A stretch of DNA of 64,000 bases from Rhynchonema sp. JSB1_4 (GCA_030248065.1 JASAMV010004621.1:44006-108005), one strand, 5' to 3'; numbered from the stretch's first letter, positions 31,533-42,331 are shown. Notes: a model not told the origin generated them from the letters alone. A program made the numbers and translations.

Positions 31533-31792
31533 ATGCCGTTTGACAATGCCTCAAAAAGCCAGCTACGTGTAGTCCGATAACAACGAACGCAGAATTTATG
31601 GCAGTCAAACTGCCTGATCCGTAAAGCGGAAACGGACATGAAACTTGGAATGGTTCGACTGGGGTTACGGTAGCAAGCAGAAAACCCTCAAGAGAAAGAA
31701 AGAGAAAAAGACGCCATCGCGAATTCGCCCCGCTGCGATCGACAACCATCCAAATTGCCCCGTTAGCATTCCCTGTATCCCCTCAATTGCAG

Positions 31793-31946
31793 TGTCTTTC
31801 GCCACCGGCCGGCAGCATCAGTGCGCACAACGGCAAGTGCATGTTGGCACTGAAGGATACGGTCAAAGTGCGAGTCGAGATCACGGCAAGCAAAATATGC
31901 CAACTTATGCGCCACCGGAGCTCACGACCTGAGTGTCAGGGTTACG
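31793..31946 (+). CDS. Exon-like segment of unknown gene, right arm
   Basis: Between an AATTGCAG acceptor and a TACG|GTAAGG donor the frame gives CLSPPAGSISAHNGKCMLAL, then KVRVEITASKICQLM and PECQGYG. A second frame is also open across most of it, ending YAPPELTT. The mirror copy differs by 8 nt, so the true frame is undecided. No family recognised. Confidence 0.3.
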
Positions 31947-32724
31947 GTAAGGACTGACTGCGTTTTTCGTTCTAATTTTCACGCTGGGAATATTTCCACT
32001 GCACTCAGCTATAGGCAGGCCCATGGCACCGACTGGACCGATGTGAGTGAATGGGAGAGCATTGACCTGTCGTTGATCGGTCTGCCGAACGCTGGCGTTG
32101 TGCTAAACAAATCTATTATTTTGTTTGTATCGAGTTTTTTTGGGATTTCTTCCCTTTGGTAGTGATGCGGTTATTTGCTTGGTTTGGTCGCTGTCTCCGC
32201 CACAAACAAAAAATTTGCAGTTTATTGTTGTGTAATGGTTTTTTCTATTGACTTTGCGGCGGTCATCGGATAGCAAGGATTACGCTGCTAATGTGTATAA
32301 TTTGCACCATGAAAACAAGATAACGTTCAAAATATTGATGAAGCCACGATGGCACCCAATCTCGAATCAACACGGGCGAGTTAGTAGGCTCTGTTGTCCA
32401 CAAAATGTGTATTCTGTTCCATAATTTCCTGCGATGTACATACATAAAGGGGTCAGTTTGTATCGCCACAACGATCTTCGAATCAGTAATTCAATGTGAG
32501 GAGGATCACAATAATTGAGGTTCGCATGCGTATGCTTCGTAGGGACTTCAAATGTATTGGGGAATTCAAATATACATAAATTGCATCAGTTCATACTCTT
32601 CAACCAATTAAAATCAAACCTATAGCTACAATGACCATGCAATATGAGGGAATTATAATCGGTGGAGTGCCACAACTGAGCAATACCTATAGTATGTACG
32701 TTATTTTTAACGGATGTTGTGTGC

Positions 32725-34059
32725 CTGTCAAAAATCTTTCTTCATCGATTGACTTCCATCGGTCTTTGACTCGGTCTGTCTCTTTTGTTCGCAGGCTGAT
32801 GAGCGCAGTCGCCCTTGATGCAACGCTGATCGGACCGTTGAATTCGATTTGTTCAAATGAATTTGCCCACAAAATAATTAGGCGGATCTAAGAGATCTTT
32901 ATGTCGTCGAAACCCACCGTGCTGCGAACGTGGCTGCACCGATACGATTTCGGCCATCGTGACTGAAACATTGATCAAATTATAATACTGAATTGAAATG
33001 GAATGGATATGATGAGGATCACATAATAAGCGATTGGAAACATCATCGAAACGTACGCAAACGCTCAGACTCCGAGGGTTCCAATCGACATCGATCTCCA
33101 TCCGGCCATCGCATTCCGTCGGTGTGACCACCTTTTTCCTCGGACAACAACTTCTTCAACTGATCAACGACGTTTGCTAAAAACGTTGATCAAAGTGGTC
33201 GAATAAACATAGAGTGGTTGGATCACAACCGAAGCGATCTGAACGTCAACGGAACACACCAGGCGGAGACGTTGCACTGGTCACAGCGCGACGCGGCTCG
33301 TGACCATGGTTGGATGGGGTCGCTAAAATATTGATCATAGTAGTAGAATGAAAATAGAGTGATTGGACCACAATCATCTTGCTGTCAACACACCACAATC
33401 GGAGCCGACCAGGTGCGTCACCGATGTTGGTTTTCAAAAATGTCAAATGAGGTAAACGCCAACCCCGATAATGAATCGTCACGCGTTCTGGTTCGCCCGC
33501 CAATGCACCCTGATACCAGTGCACTGCGCTCTTGTCATCAACTATGGTGAAGTGCTCGGTTGCCATCAGATCGCTGCCTAAAATGATGCGTTCGATGCTT
33601 AAGGCCACTTTACACATTGTCTCGTAGACACTGTCGCGCGGGCACGAGCCAATCAGCGCACGAGAAATTTGCGTGTAGCGCTACGAGAGAAAGCATAAAG
33701 TGGCTTTTAATTCAATGCAGATATGCTTCTTTACACTTAGTTCCTGGACGGAAGCGTAATGCAAAACGGTAGGAAATGGTCAAGTGTCTGCATCCGCGGA
33801 TCGATCAAAGACATACATCTTACTCACCATATGCAAAGTACTCGCAGTCCGTGGGCTTCACATGATACTGCTCCATCGGACCCGCCAGTTCTTGAATGAT
33901 GTACGAGAATGGATGGCTGCCTGGTTCAAACTGGACGCCAGACACGATCATTGGACGCCAGCCCAGGGACGATTCTTTGACGACAACAGTCACGCCCTTC
34001 GATCGATGGAACTGAAATGTCAATGATATAAAGGTGTTGCCATTAATGCTACACAACAA
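32725..34059 (-). pseudogene. GGCT-like gene, right inner copy with damaged last exon
   Basis: Exons A (34011-33828), C (33577-33410), C2 (33322-33260), D (33176-33057) and E (32962-32918) match the left copy. In exon F three single bases are missing: one deletes the A of the acceptor (AACAGG to AACGG), one lies in AGCAGTTGC, one in ATCCAGCC. The acceptor is lost and the frame shifts, so this copy should not make the same C-terminus. Confidence 0.6.
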
Positions 34060-34212
34060 AATTCTGGTTTAAACGTAACTACATAATCCATGAGTGGGCC
34101 GAAAAAAGTCAAGTTCAACAGCAGTAATATTATTTGCTTTTCTAAAAATAAGCCATGGCCATCACAAACAGGAGGCATGCCAACTGTAAAACAAGGTGTC
34201 CTGCACTAACAT

Positions 34213-35374
34213 TCATGATGCGTGATTACCTCGGCGATATTGCAGCTTATGGTTTTCGGGGATAGGGAGTGGGATTTCCAAATTGTGACTTGAAATTGTC
34301 ACATTGTGGAATGCAGTCTTAGTGCAGTTATGCAAATACCGTAACCGTTTACAATCTTTTTCTTTCTGTGATAATTCCTTGATTCTTCTACTCGTGGCAC
34401 TACCGTAACCGTTCACATCCTTTTTCTTTCTGCGATAGTTCTTTCTACCCATTGCAATACCGTAACCGTTCACATCCGTTTCTTTCTGCGGTAATTCTTT
34501 CCATTCTTTTCACCCGTGGCATTACCGTAACCGTTCACATCGTTTTCTTTCTGCGATAATTCTTTCTATTGAATACCCCGTGGCAATTTTCTCGTGGCCG
34601 CGAGACCGCTGGTTCGAGACCCGCCGGGGAATTTTTTTGTCTTTTTTGGTTTCAGCTAATTTGCACATGCACAAAAATGATGAGAAATAGTGTTTATAGC
34701 AGTGAAATCGGGGCTGGCGGGTAAAGACATAGCCATCATTTTTTGTTTGTTTCCTTGAGATTAGGCTTAGGCTTACCCTTATTCTTAGGCTTTGGCTAGA
34801 GCAAATTTAAAAAACTGCGCAAAAAATAAAAAAAATTTTGAAAAATACTAAATAAACTAAAAACCTAGCCCCATAAAAAGCAGAGAAAAAACGAGTTCCT
34901 AGCGGCTTTTACAACCATTTTCTAGACTGGGAAAGTTAGAAATTAAATTAACGGAAGAAGAAATTAATAATAGCTACATAGATAAATGGCTGTCTTGTTT
35001 CGGCCATGAAAGCAGACAAGCACCGATTCAGAACAGGAGTTAGGCCTGTACTTAAAAAAGTACACCCAGGCGGGGTATTCAACAAAAAATTGCCACGGGG
35101 TATTCAATAGAAAGAATTATCGCAGAAAGAAAACGATGTGAACGGTTACGGTAATGCCACGGGTGAAAAGAACGGAAAGAATTATCGCAGAAAGAAACGG
35201 ATGTGAACGGTTACGGTATTGCAATGGGTAGAAAGAACTATCGCAGAAAGAAAAGGGATGTGAAAGGTTACGGTAGTGCCACGAGTAGAAGAATCAAGGA
35301 ATTATCACAGAAAGAAAAAGATTGTAAACGGTTACGGTGTTTGCATAACTGCACTAAGACTGCATTCCACAATG
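34213..35374. repeat. Right inner palindrome core with minisatellite and SINE-like centre
   Basis: Same structure as the left core: 66-70 bp GGTTACGGTA units in inverted orientation around about 34590-35090. The centre begins on the plus strand with a GGTTCGAGACCCGCCGGGG B-box-like sequence. Unit counts differ slightly from the left arm. No gene is supported. Confidence 0.75.
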
Positions 35375-35919
35375 GGTGACAACGGTTTTCTAAAAGCTCG
35401 GTGTGAGAAAGTTCAGTGTAAGCTCGGCGTAAGCTTAAACATTGCACGCGAGCAAGCAGCAGACGCCGTTTCTAACGAATGGTCACTTTGACAGTCTGCT
35501 GTGCTAATGTAGATCTAGTTCATTTAAGCTGGTTGCAGAAACGTTTTAAAGGATATTTTTAAGTTGCCTGACATCCGCCGTGACGCTATTGAAAATTGAA
35601 CATTCACTGACGGCGGTACCAAAAAATTGATGCCGCTAACTGATCGCAGCACGATTCAAAACGGCTCCATAAAAGGTCACGAAATTTATAAATATCGTTT
35701 AAAAACGCTTGTGCAACCAGCCTAAACAAACAATATTGCAAACAGACGATTTACACTTGCACAGCAGACTGTCAAAGTTAACCTTTCGTTTAGAAACGCG
35801 CGTCTGCTGCTGGCTCAGCGTGCACTGTTTGAAGCTTACACTGAACTTTTTCACACCGAGCTTTCCACCGACCCTTACACCCAACTGACCTTTACACCGT
35901 TTCAAAAATATCACCCAAT
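35374..35919. mobile_element. Harbinger-like element present only in the right arm
   Basis: Ends GGGTGA...TCACCC with subterminal ACACCCAACTGACCTTTACA, flanked by AAT on both sides. The left arm has the uninterrupted CACAATGTGAC. At 546 bp it is the largest of the three family members here and contains a second inverted block with GTGCAAGTGTAAATCG-like sequence. No transposase. Confidence 0.82.
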
Positions 35920-36218
35920 GTGACAATTTTAAGTCACAATTTGGAAATCCCACTCCCTATCCCGGAAAACCATATAAACTGCAATATCGCCGAAGTAATC
36001 ACGCATCATCATCATGAATGTTAGTGCAGGACACCTTGTTTTACAGTTGGCATGCCTCCTGTTTGTGATGGCCATGGCTTATTTTTAGAAAAGCAAATAA
36101 TATTACTGCTGTTGAACTTGACTTTTTTCGGCCCACTCATGGATTATGTAGTTACGTTTAAACCAGAATTTTGTTGTGTAGCATTAATGGCAACACCTTT
36201 ATATCATTGACATTTCAG

Positions 36219-36808
36219 TTCCATCGATCGAAGGGCGTGACTGTTGTCGTCAAAGAATCGTCCCTGGGCTGGCGTCCAATGATCGTGTCTGGCGTCCAGT
36301 TTGAACCAGGCAGCCATCCATTCTCGTACATCATTCAAGAACTGGCGGGTCCGATGGAGCAGTATCATGTGAAGCCCACGGACTGCGAGTACTTTGCATA
36401 TGGTGAGTAAGATGTATGTCTTTGATCGATCCGCGGATGCAGACACTTGACCATTTCCTACCGTTTTGCATTACGCTTCCGTCCAGGAACTAAGTGTAAA
36501 GAAGCATATCTGCATTGAATTAAAAGCCACTTTATGCTTTCTCTCGTAGCGCTACACGCAACATTTTCTCGCGCGCTGATTGGCTCATGCCCGCGCGACA
36601 GCCAATCAGCGCGCGAGAAAATGTTGCCTGTAGCGCTACGAGACAATGTGTAAAGTGGCCTAGGCATCGAACGCATCATTTTAGGCAGCGATCAGATGGC
36701 AACCGAGCAATTCAGCATTGTTGATGACAAGAGCGCAGTGTACTGGTACCAGGGTGTATTGGCGGGCGAACCAGAACGCGTGACGATTCATTACCGGGGT
36801 TGGCGTTA
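36219..36808 (+). pseudogene. Truncated GGCT-like gene copy, outer right arm
   Basis: Exon A 36219-36402, then a diverged exon C from about 36685 that stops with TAA after HYRGWR. It is followed after about 100 bp by the securin-like start codon on the same strand. Exon A is unchanged while exon C differs from inner copies at several residues (D-Q-M, E-Q-F-S, V-Y-W). Confidence 0.6.
36525..36662. mobile_element. TTAA-flanked hairpin MITE, full copy, outer right arm
   Basis: Complete version with CTCGTAGCGCTACACGCAAC, TCTCGCGCGCTGATTGGCT and its complement. The inner copies (24950, 33602, 59063) lost one of the two inner arms. Confidence 0.75.
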
Positions 36809-36912
36809 ACCTCATTGTTTTGTCTGCCTCATTTCCCGGCAGACGCTAAACTGGACGACAACGAATACCTAATCTTGGTTTTTTCGAAACGTAAGGTTTG
36901 CCTAAAAACAAA

Positions 36913-38662
36913 ATGTCAGGTGGTTGGTCGCTGAAAATCCGTCACGAACCCGCTGGGCTGGAGAAAGAAAACGCCGATGCGTCGCTCATGGCCATGAAAT
37001 CCAGTCAGAGTCAGTCGTCGATCTTCAACGACGGTTTCCAAAAACCGCGCACACCGGCCGCGCCAGGTCGGGTGATTATTTTTGTGTTGTTTTTATTTGG
37101 CAATGGCTACTGTAGTTAGTTTTGATGGGAAGGGATGTGATGAATCTTTTGATCGAAGATTGATCGAAAAGGTAAAATTCTTCGTCGGTAAAAAACCAGA
37201 ATCTATTCATCTATTTATGTATTTGCAACAACTCACCCAGGTTCTGTGCAAAAGTTCAAATCACGAGGCCTGTCGAAGCGCGCCGAGAACATCGAAACCC
37301 CGCGTCGCACTCTGGGTGATGTAAAAAATGTTGTGCTGCAACAACAACAGCAGTCCACGTCAAAAACGCCTGCCACGCTGAAAATGGTGTGGCAGTGGTG
37401 GTTTATTTCTTGTGATCTGTCAAGTAACGCCATAAAAATATATAAATTGAAGTAACAAAATTTAGTCTGCCACCCCGCAAAAGCATCACCGTTTGGTCCA
37501 ACAACAAACGCAGCAACAAGAGTCGAACAAACAAGCAATTGACAATGATGATTTGCCCGAATACGACACGTGCGGTTATGATCCGAAAGGTGACGATCCC
37601 GGTATGTTTTTTATTTTTCTTAATTTCTATTTTTTCTTGTCAGGAATTTCTGAGAGTTTGTTCTGTGGTTGTCGTCACAACTGCAAAAACAACAACTTGC
37701 GGCACGATGTATTAGGGCGGCCTTAGGTTAAATCCGGAAACCGGAATCCGGAAATATTTCCGGAAAACGCATTATTTTTGCATGTCTGTTTTTGCGTTTT
37801 CCGGAAATATTTCCGGAGTCTGGAAATGTTTTGTATTTTTGCATGGAAATTATTTCCGGTTTCCAGATTCCGGATTTCACCTAAGTTCGCCCTAAAGCGT
37901 TGTCAACGGTTCGGTCTTGGTTCAACAACCCCTTGGGTGTAGTTTCTTTGTTGCCCTCAATTCAGTACCACACGTGATCATGCAAGGCTGATCGCAAAGT
38001 CTGATATGGCTAAGCCTATTCGATCCATGGGAAATCACGCATGAGGCACTACAAGGTGTTTCCCCAACGTGAGCTTTCAAAATACCCGCGCAATATTTTT
38101 CGTAGTCGAACACTACGACTACATGCTGGGGCCGGTGCACGAGCGTCTGTCGTCGATATCGATGACCGAGTGGCATCAGCTCATCAACCACCAAATCATC
38201 GATCCGCTGTGCGAGTCGGTGTTCAAAGATCTGACACCAGAGGAGAAAATCGAATGTGAAAAAGTCGAACAGAAATCCGTTGCTGGTGCGTGAGATTTTT
38301 CAATCGTTCAACCAACCAGCCAGGAAGTGTTACAAAATCTATGTTATTTGGGTTCAATTGTACTGTAGGGTTGTGTCGGACCTGATTGGACACCGCGTGA
38401 CTGTTTTGAATTTTTCACATCTCGAGATCTATACTTGTGCCACTAATTTTGAGCAGCTGATAAATAACTTTTACGCCAGTCGTCGAAATTAGCGGTGTGG
38501 ATTTCGAAAATTTGCTCAAAATACAATCCACGCTTCGTGGTCGTGGTCGTGACTAAACCATGTCCGATCACCAATGTTGGATATCAGCTCTTTAATTTTT
38601 CAGAATTGAGCGACGAGACTCAGCGACTTCTCGAGGAAATCGAAGCCGCTGATTTGCTATGA
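36913..38662 (+). CDS. Securin-like protein (separase inhibitor), right-arm copy
   Basis: Five exons: 36913-37066, 37241-37386, 37466-37601, 38106-38285, 38604-38662, 675 nt in frame, 224 residues. KEN box in exon 1, destruction box RRTLGDVKN in exon 2, acidic LPEYD segment in exon 3, EHYDYMLGPVHERLSS in exon 4, acidic tail in exon 5. Two amino acid differences from the left copy were noted: Thr for Ala inside the D-box and Val for Asp near the end of exon 4. No stops or lost splice sites, so both copies look functional. In known securins, KEN and D-box direct APC/C-mediated destruction at anaphase; here that is inferred from motifs. The ATG chosen opens exon 1 next to the 5' limit of the conserved block. 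Confidence 0.6.
37711..37895. mobile_element. Foldback MITE in a securin-like intron, right arm
   Basis: Mirror of 21304-21488: TTAGGGC ends and repeated TCCGGAAAT. Same intron position. Confidence 0.75.
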
Positions 38663-39124
38663 TCCGGGATGAACGTGATTTCCTGCACAGCACACTTTTT
38701 TGTTCACCAAAGGCGATTTTTTCTATTGTAAGGATATGCAGCTGGGCCGGATGGTTTGGTTATTTCTGTTGGAAAATAATGGCACTGTTCGATTTTTTAT
38801 AGTTTTGAAAATGGCGCTTGCCAAAATGGTTAATTTGAACAGCTGATATCGATATACATATGTACATATTACGTACAACATCCTGCTCAGTAGTTCTTAT
38901 CCCCACGAGCTGTCTGGTGCAACTATACAAGTTCGTCTTTTGCTGCACATGCATATGTGACGTGAAGTATCCCTTACGGGCTCTGGTAAGCTTTCTACCG
39001 TATGTCTGATACACGCGTTCCTCAGATATCTATGGAATAACTCGTGCTTCTTACGGCTGAATATTCTCTTTGATATTGTGTATCTTTATCGCTCATTATA
39101 AGGTTATCGCTCATGTAAGGTACC

Positions 39125-39356
39125 TGTAGTGAATTTCCCAATTCGTTGCCGCACAGTAAAATACGCCCCATAGTTAATGTCAAGTTATAAACCCGCACGC
39201 TAACCATGCGCGGTTCTGAAACATTGCGCGCAGCTGGCTGGCAAGCTGCGTGTGTGTTGGCTGTCCGAATGTTTCACGAGTTGATTTTCGGGTTTAGAAC
39301 CTGGCATTAACTATGGGGCGTACTTTACTGTGCGGCAGCGAATTTGGAAACTTACT
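39125..39356. mobile_element. Foldback MITE downstream of securin-like gene, right arm
   Basis: Mirror of 19843-20074 with one noted substitution in the GCAGCGAATT segment (GCAACGAATT). Confidence 0.75.
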
Positions 39357-39873
39357 ATATACATAACCTAAATACCAAACTGTGAGGCTGTTGGTATGTC
39401 TGGGAAGGTTAGCGGTGGCAGTTTCTTTTATATCCTATAGCCCGTCGATACCAACTTCTTCTGGCCTTCTGACATACGTGTGCACCCTGTTACTGTGTGG
39501 TGATCTTGAATTCCCATTTCTGAATACCTGCCCCAACAAACACTCGTGTTCAAGGACTACAACTGATTATCGATGATTGTTTTTTCCAGTTGTGGAAATT
39601 TGGTCATTTTTTGGCTCTGGTTGTTGTATTTATTCCGCAAATGCTGACTTTACGCAAGGTAATAGAAAAAATTTTGAAACAAGTCGAAATCGTATTTATT
39701 TGTGGTGACTCTGGCCTCTGGGCCGAAACGAAATTGTACGCTGAATCGAATTGTCCAGATTCTTCCAGCCGTCGAAAACCAAAAAACAATAGCGGCGGGG
39801 CCGCTTTAAGTAATTCAAAATTAACGTTTGGTTCAAGAACACCCGTCTTTCAGCAAGCCAAGTGGTTCGAAAG

Positions 39874-40554
39874 CGGACGTTTATTCGCCTTCAAATCGTT
39901 TATTCGAGCAAGACTTTTATTCGCCTGGTCTTTTATTCGTGTGGGTGGGGCGATTATTAGCATGTCAGTGGCGTTTATTCGCCTTAGATGTTTATTCGCG
40001 CTGGCATGCTTGTGACCTCACAACCCATAACAGTCATGTTGCAACTTCATACATTTGAGATGTGAGACCAGGTGCTGCTACTATTATTATTGTTATTCTG
40101 CTGGCAACTTCGGAAGGAATTCCATGTGCGGGGTCATGACCCGAACGGTCTGCACTGACAATTACAACTGCTCAAAGCTATGCTCAAATAATGTCACATA
40201 TCACGAGGATATCACATATCATCGAAACTAAGCTTTTGCATAAGCGGCTTCATTGCTTCCGTTCCCAGAAGGTGACGATCACATTTAGAACTTCTGAACA
40301 TTTAGAATTTTTAGAACAATCACAATTACAACTTCTGGCCCGCAACCGCACATTGCATTGTGAAACCTGGTGCGGGTTCAATTTTTGCGGGCCCGCATTA
40401 CCTCGGCCCGCAACCCGCATGCATTGTGAAGGCCGCCTTAGTGTCCAAAACTGGACGCGCGCTCCTTCCACGGGTTTGTGGTTAGGCGATCATCGGTGCG
40501 CGGGTTGGGTTGAGACGTGCAGTAACCCTTCTTTGTCCACTTTTTCTTCCGGTC
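39874..40554. other. Unique flank of the palindrome, no gene seen
   Basis: Starts with several spaced TTTATTCGC motifs (39885-39990). A GC-rich inverted motif of CGGGCCCGC/GCAACCCGCA type appears near 40.34-40.43 kb. No exon with good sites was found. Confidence 0.4.
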
Positions 40555-40797
40555 TTATTTAGCTGTTGTCTTGATTTCTGTTTGGCCATCGAATTCGTAC
40601 CAGCGTTCATTCAGCCATTCGTACAGCCATCGATGGTTTGAGAGACTTATTTTATTTGGCCAAAAGAACTGTTGAAGTTGCTGTTGATTTAAAAATGGCT
40701 TGGTCAGATCCGGGTCAGTTTGATGATGATGGCAATCATACTTGAAAGCCAAAAAATTCAAAAGCTCAGCGTCAGTGCAAAAATCATCATCCAGGTC
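40555..40797 (-). CDS. Terminal exon of an unrecognised protein
   Basis: A GTAGCAG acceptor is followed in phase 0 by 80 codons and TAA: DLDDDFCTDAELLNFLAFKY, CHHHQTDPD, NQQQLQQFFWPNK, HRWLYEWLNERWYEF. Composition (acidic start, Trp/Tyr-rich end, no low-complexity repeats) is protein-like. No upstream exon could be attached and no family recognised. Confidence 0.4.
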   Translation of the reverse strand, partial: DLDDDFCTDAELLNFLAFKYDCHHHQTDPDLTKPFLNQQQLQQFFWPNKISLSNHRWLYEWLNERWYEFDGQTEIKTTAK

Positions 40798-40837
40798 CTG
40801 CTACTTCTTGTGCTTTTATCTTTCATCTTTTTACCTA

Positions 40838-40930
40838 CTGATTAAAACCACGGCGGTTTTAATCACCTACTGATTGAAACCACGGCGGTTTTAATCACCT
40901 ACTGATTAAAACCACGGCGGGGATTGATTA
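40838..40930. repeat. Tandem 43 bp units, each internally palindromic
   Basis: CTGATTAAAACCACGGCGG followed by TTTTAATCACCTA, repeated twice and a partial third. Each unit pairs with itself through AAAACC/GGTTTT-like arms. It is directly followed by two or three units of the GGTTACGGTA minisatellite seen in the palindrome (to about 41075). Confidence 0.8.
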
Positions 40931-41582
40931 AAACCACTGAACGGTTACGGTAATGCCACGGGTAGAAAGAATTATCGCGGAAAGAACAAGGATGTGAACG
41001 GTTACGGTATCGCAGAAAGAAAAAAACGAGGTGAACAATTACGGTATTGCCACGGGTAGAAAGAATTATGATTCTGGTTTTTTACTGACGAAGAATTTAT
41101 TTTTTCGATCAATCTTCAATCGAAACTTTCATCACATCCCTTCCCATTCCAACTAACCACAGTAATTCATGCCAAACTCGTCTACTGATCCTACCCACCA
41201 CATCACTAATTTACGAAATTCCACTGCAACAAGAGACTAAATCATTGCCAACAATTCTTGAATAACCACGGTTGTTCCCCTTTCTACCATCGGACCAAAA
41301 GAAGCAACAGCACCACGGCAAGATGTAAGAAGTCCAGCTGAACACAACCGTGTTGGCCACTCGAGCAACCTTGGTCGCCCAGAACTTTGAAACTTCGAGG
41401 CAACTTGGAGTGGAGTGACGGGAGCTCACAGTCACAGATCGCCCAAAGGACCAAGATCTACCGGGGTCGACTCGATCTGGCGCTTAGTGAAATTCAGTGA
41501 TAATATTTGCCTTTTTTTACTTAGCCCAGGTTTGTTAGTCGTTCGGTGATATTGTGATATTTTCAGTAATCCCGTGTTATAA

Positions 41583-42325
41583 TCTATACTACTAAAGCAG
41601 GAAGACGTACAGTTCCGGGTGCAATTCTAGGCTGAAAGTTGAAGTCGCGTGCACGCGACTTCCTTGTACTAAAAGATAGGCAGCGCACGCGCAAAACTTC
41701 GCGTGCACGCGAAGTTACTTCGACTTTTGCCTATACTTTGCACTGTTTCGCACGCGCGTGCACGCGACTTCAACTTTCAGCCCAGAATTGCACCCGGTAC
41801 TGTATGTGTGTATGTGCGTGGTCCCCTCCCTCGGAAGAGCGGACGGGTAAATTTTCATGGGTAGCTTTGGGTACGCTAACGGGTCTTCGGGGGGGGGGGG
41901 GCACGGCACGGGCGCGGCGCTGTAGACTAGTTATTCTAATTGAAATTCTAACTGTGGTCAACCGGAAGCGCGACGGGGGTCAACTGCGCTGGACTGCAGT
42001 TGACTGCGGTTGGGCTCGGTGACTGCGCTCCACCGGACTGCTTGGCTGTGCAACTTTTATGATTTTTTCAGTTTACTTTGCTGCTTTTGCGTCTTTTTGA
42101 ACATCATAAAAGCTTGGTTTGCGTTTAAAAACGACAATGAGTTTATTACCCTTCTAAATCAATCCTTTGCGCTTTAACTGCGCTTTCTATGACTGAAGAT
42201 CAACAGATAATAATGACTGTGAATGAAGTAATGACCAGAAATATGCAGTGGGTCTTTTGGGGGGGGGGGGGGTAGTGGCACGGGCGCGGCGCTGTAGCCC
42301 GGCCGTAGGCACGGGTCCCGTCTAG
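41583..42325 (+). mobile_element. Helitron-like nonautonomous element(s)
   Basis: Starts TCTATACTACTAAAGC after A and ends in ACGGGTCCCGTCTAG before T: 5' TC, a small GC hairpin and CTAG are the Helitron end signature. A second 3' module GGCACGGGCGCGGCGCTGTAG occurs at about 41900-41931 (ending GACTAG|T) and again at 42275, each preceded by a run of G. So either two elements are adjacent or one is nested. No Rep/helicase. Confidence 0.6.
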
Positions 42326-42331
42326 TTCATT

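Larger units (their letters stand above)
31472..39873. repeat. Right arm of the large palindrome
   Basis: Complement of 15.27-27.17 kb. Outer homology runs through AAGACGGGTGTTCTTGAACC and ends near 39873. It lacks the TTAA foldback present in the left arm and gained a Harbinger-like element at 35.37 kb. Carries an intact securin-like gene and decayed GGCT-like sequence. Confidence 0.93.

Noticed and set aside
41639..42022. 127-residue plus-strand frame
   Set aside because: Spans Helitron-like GC palindromes and a G-run; composition is repeat-driven.
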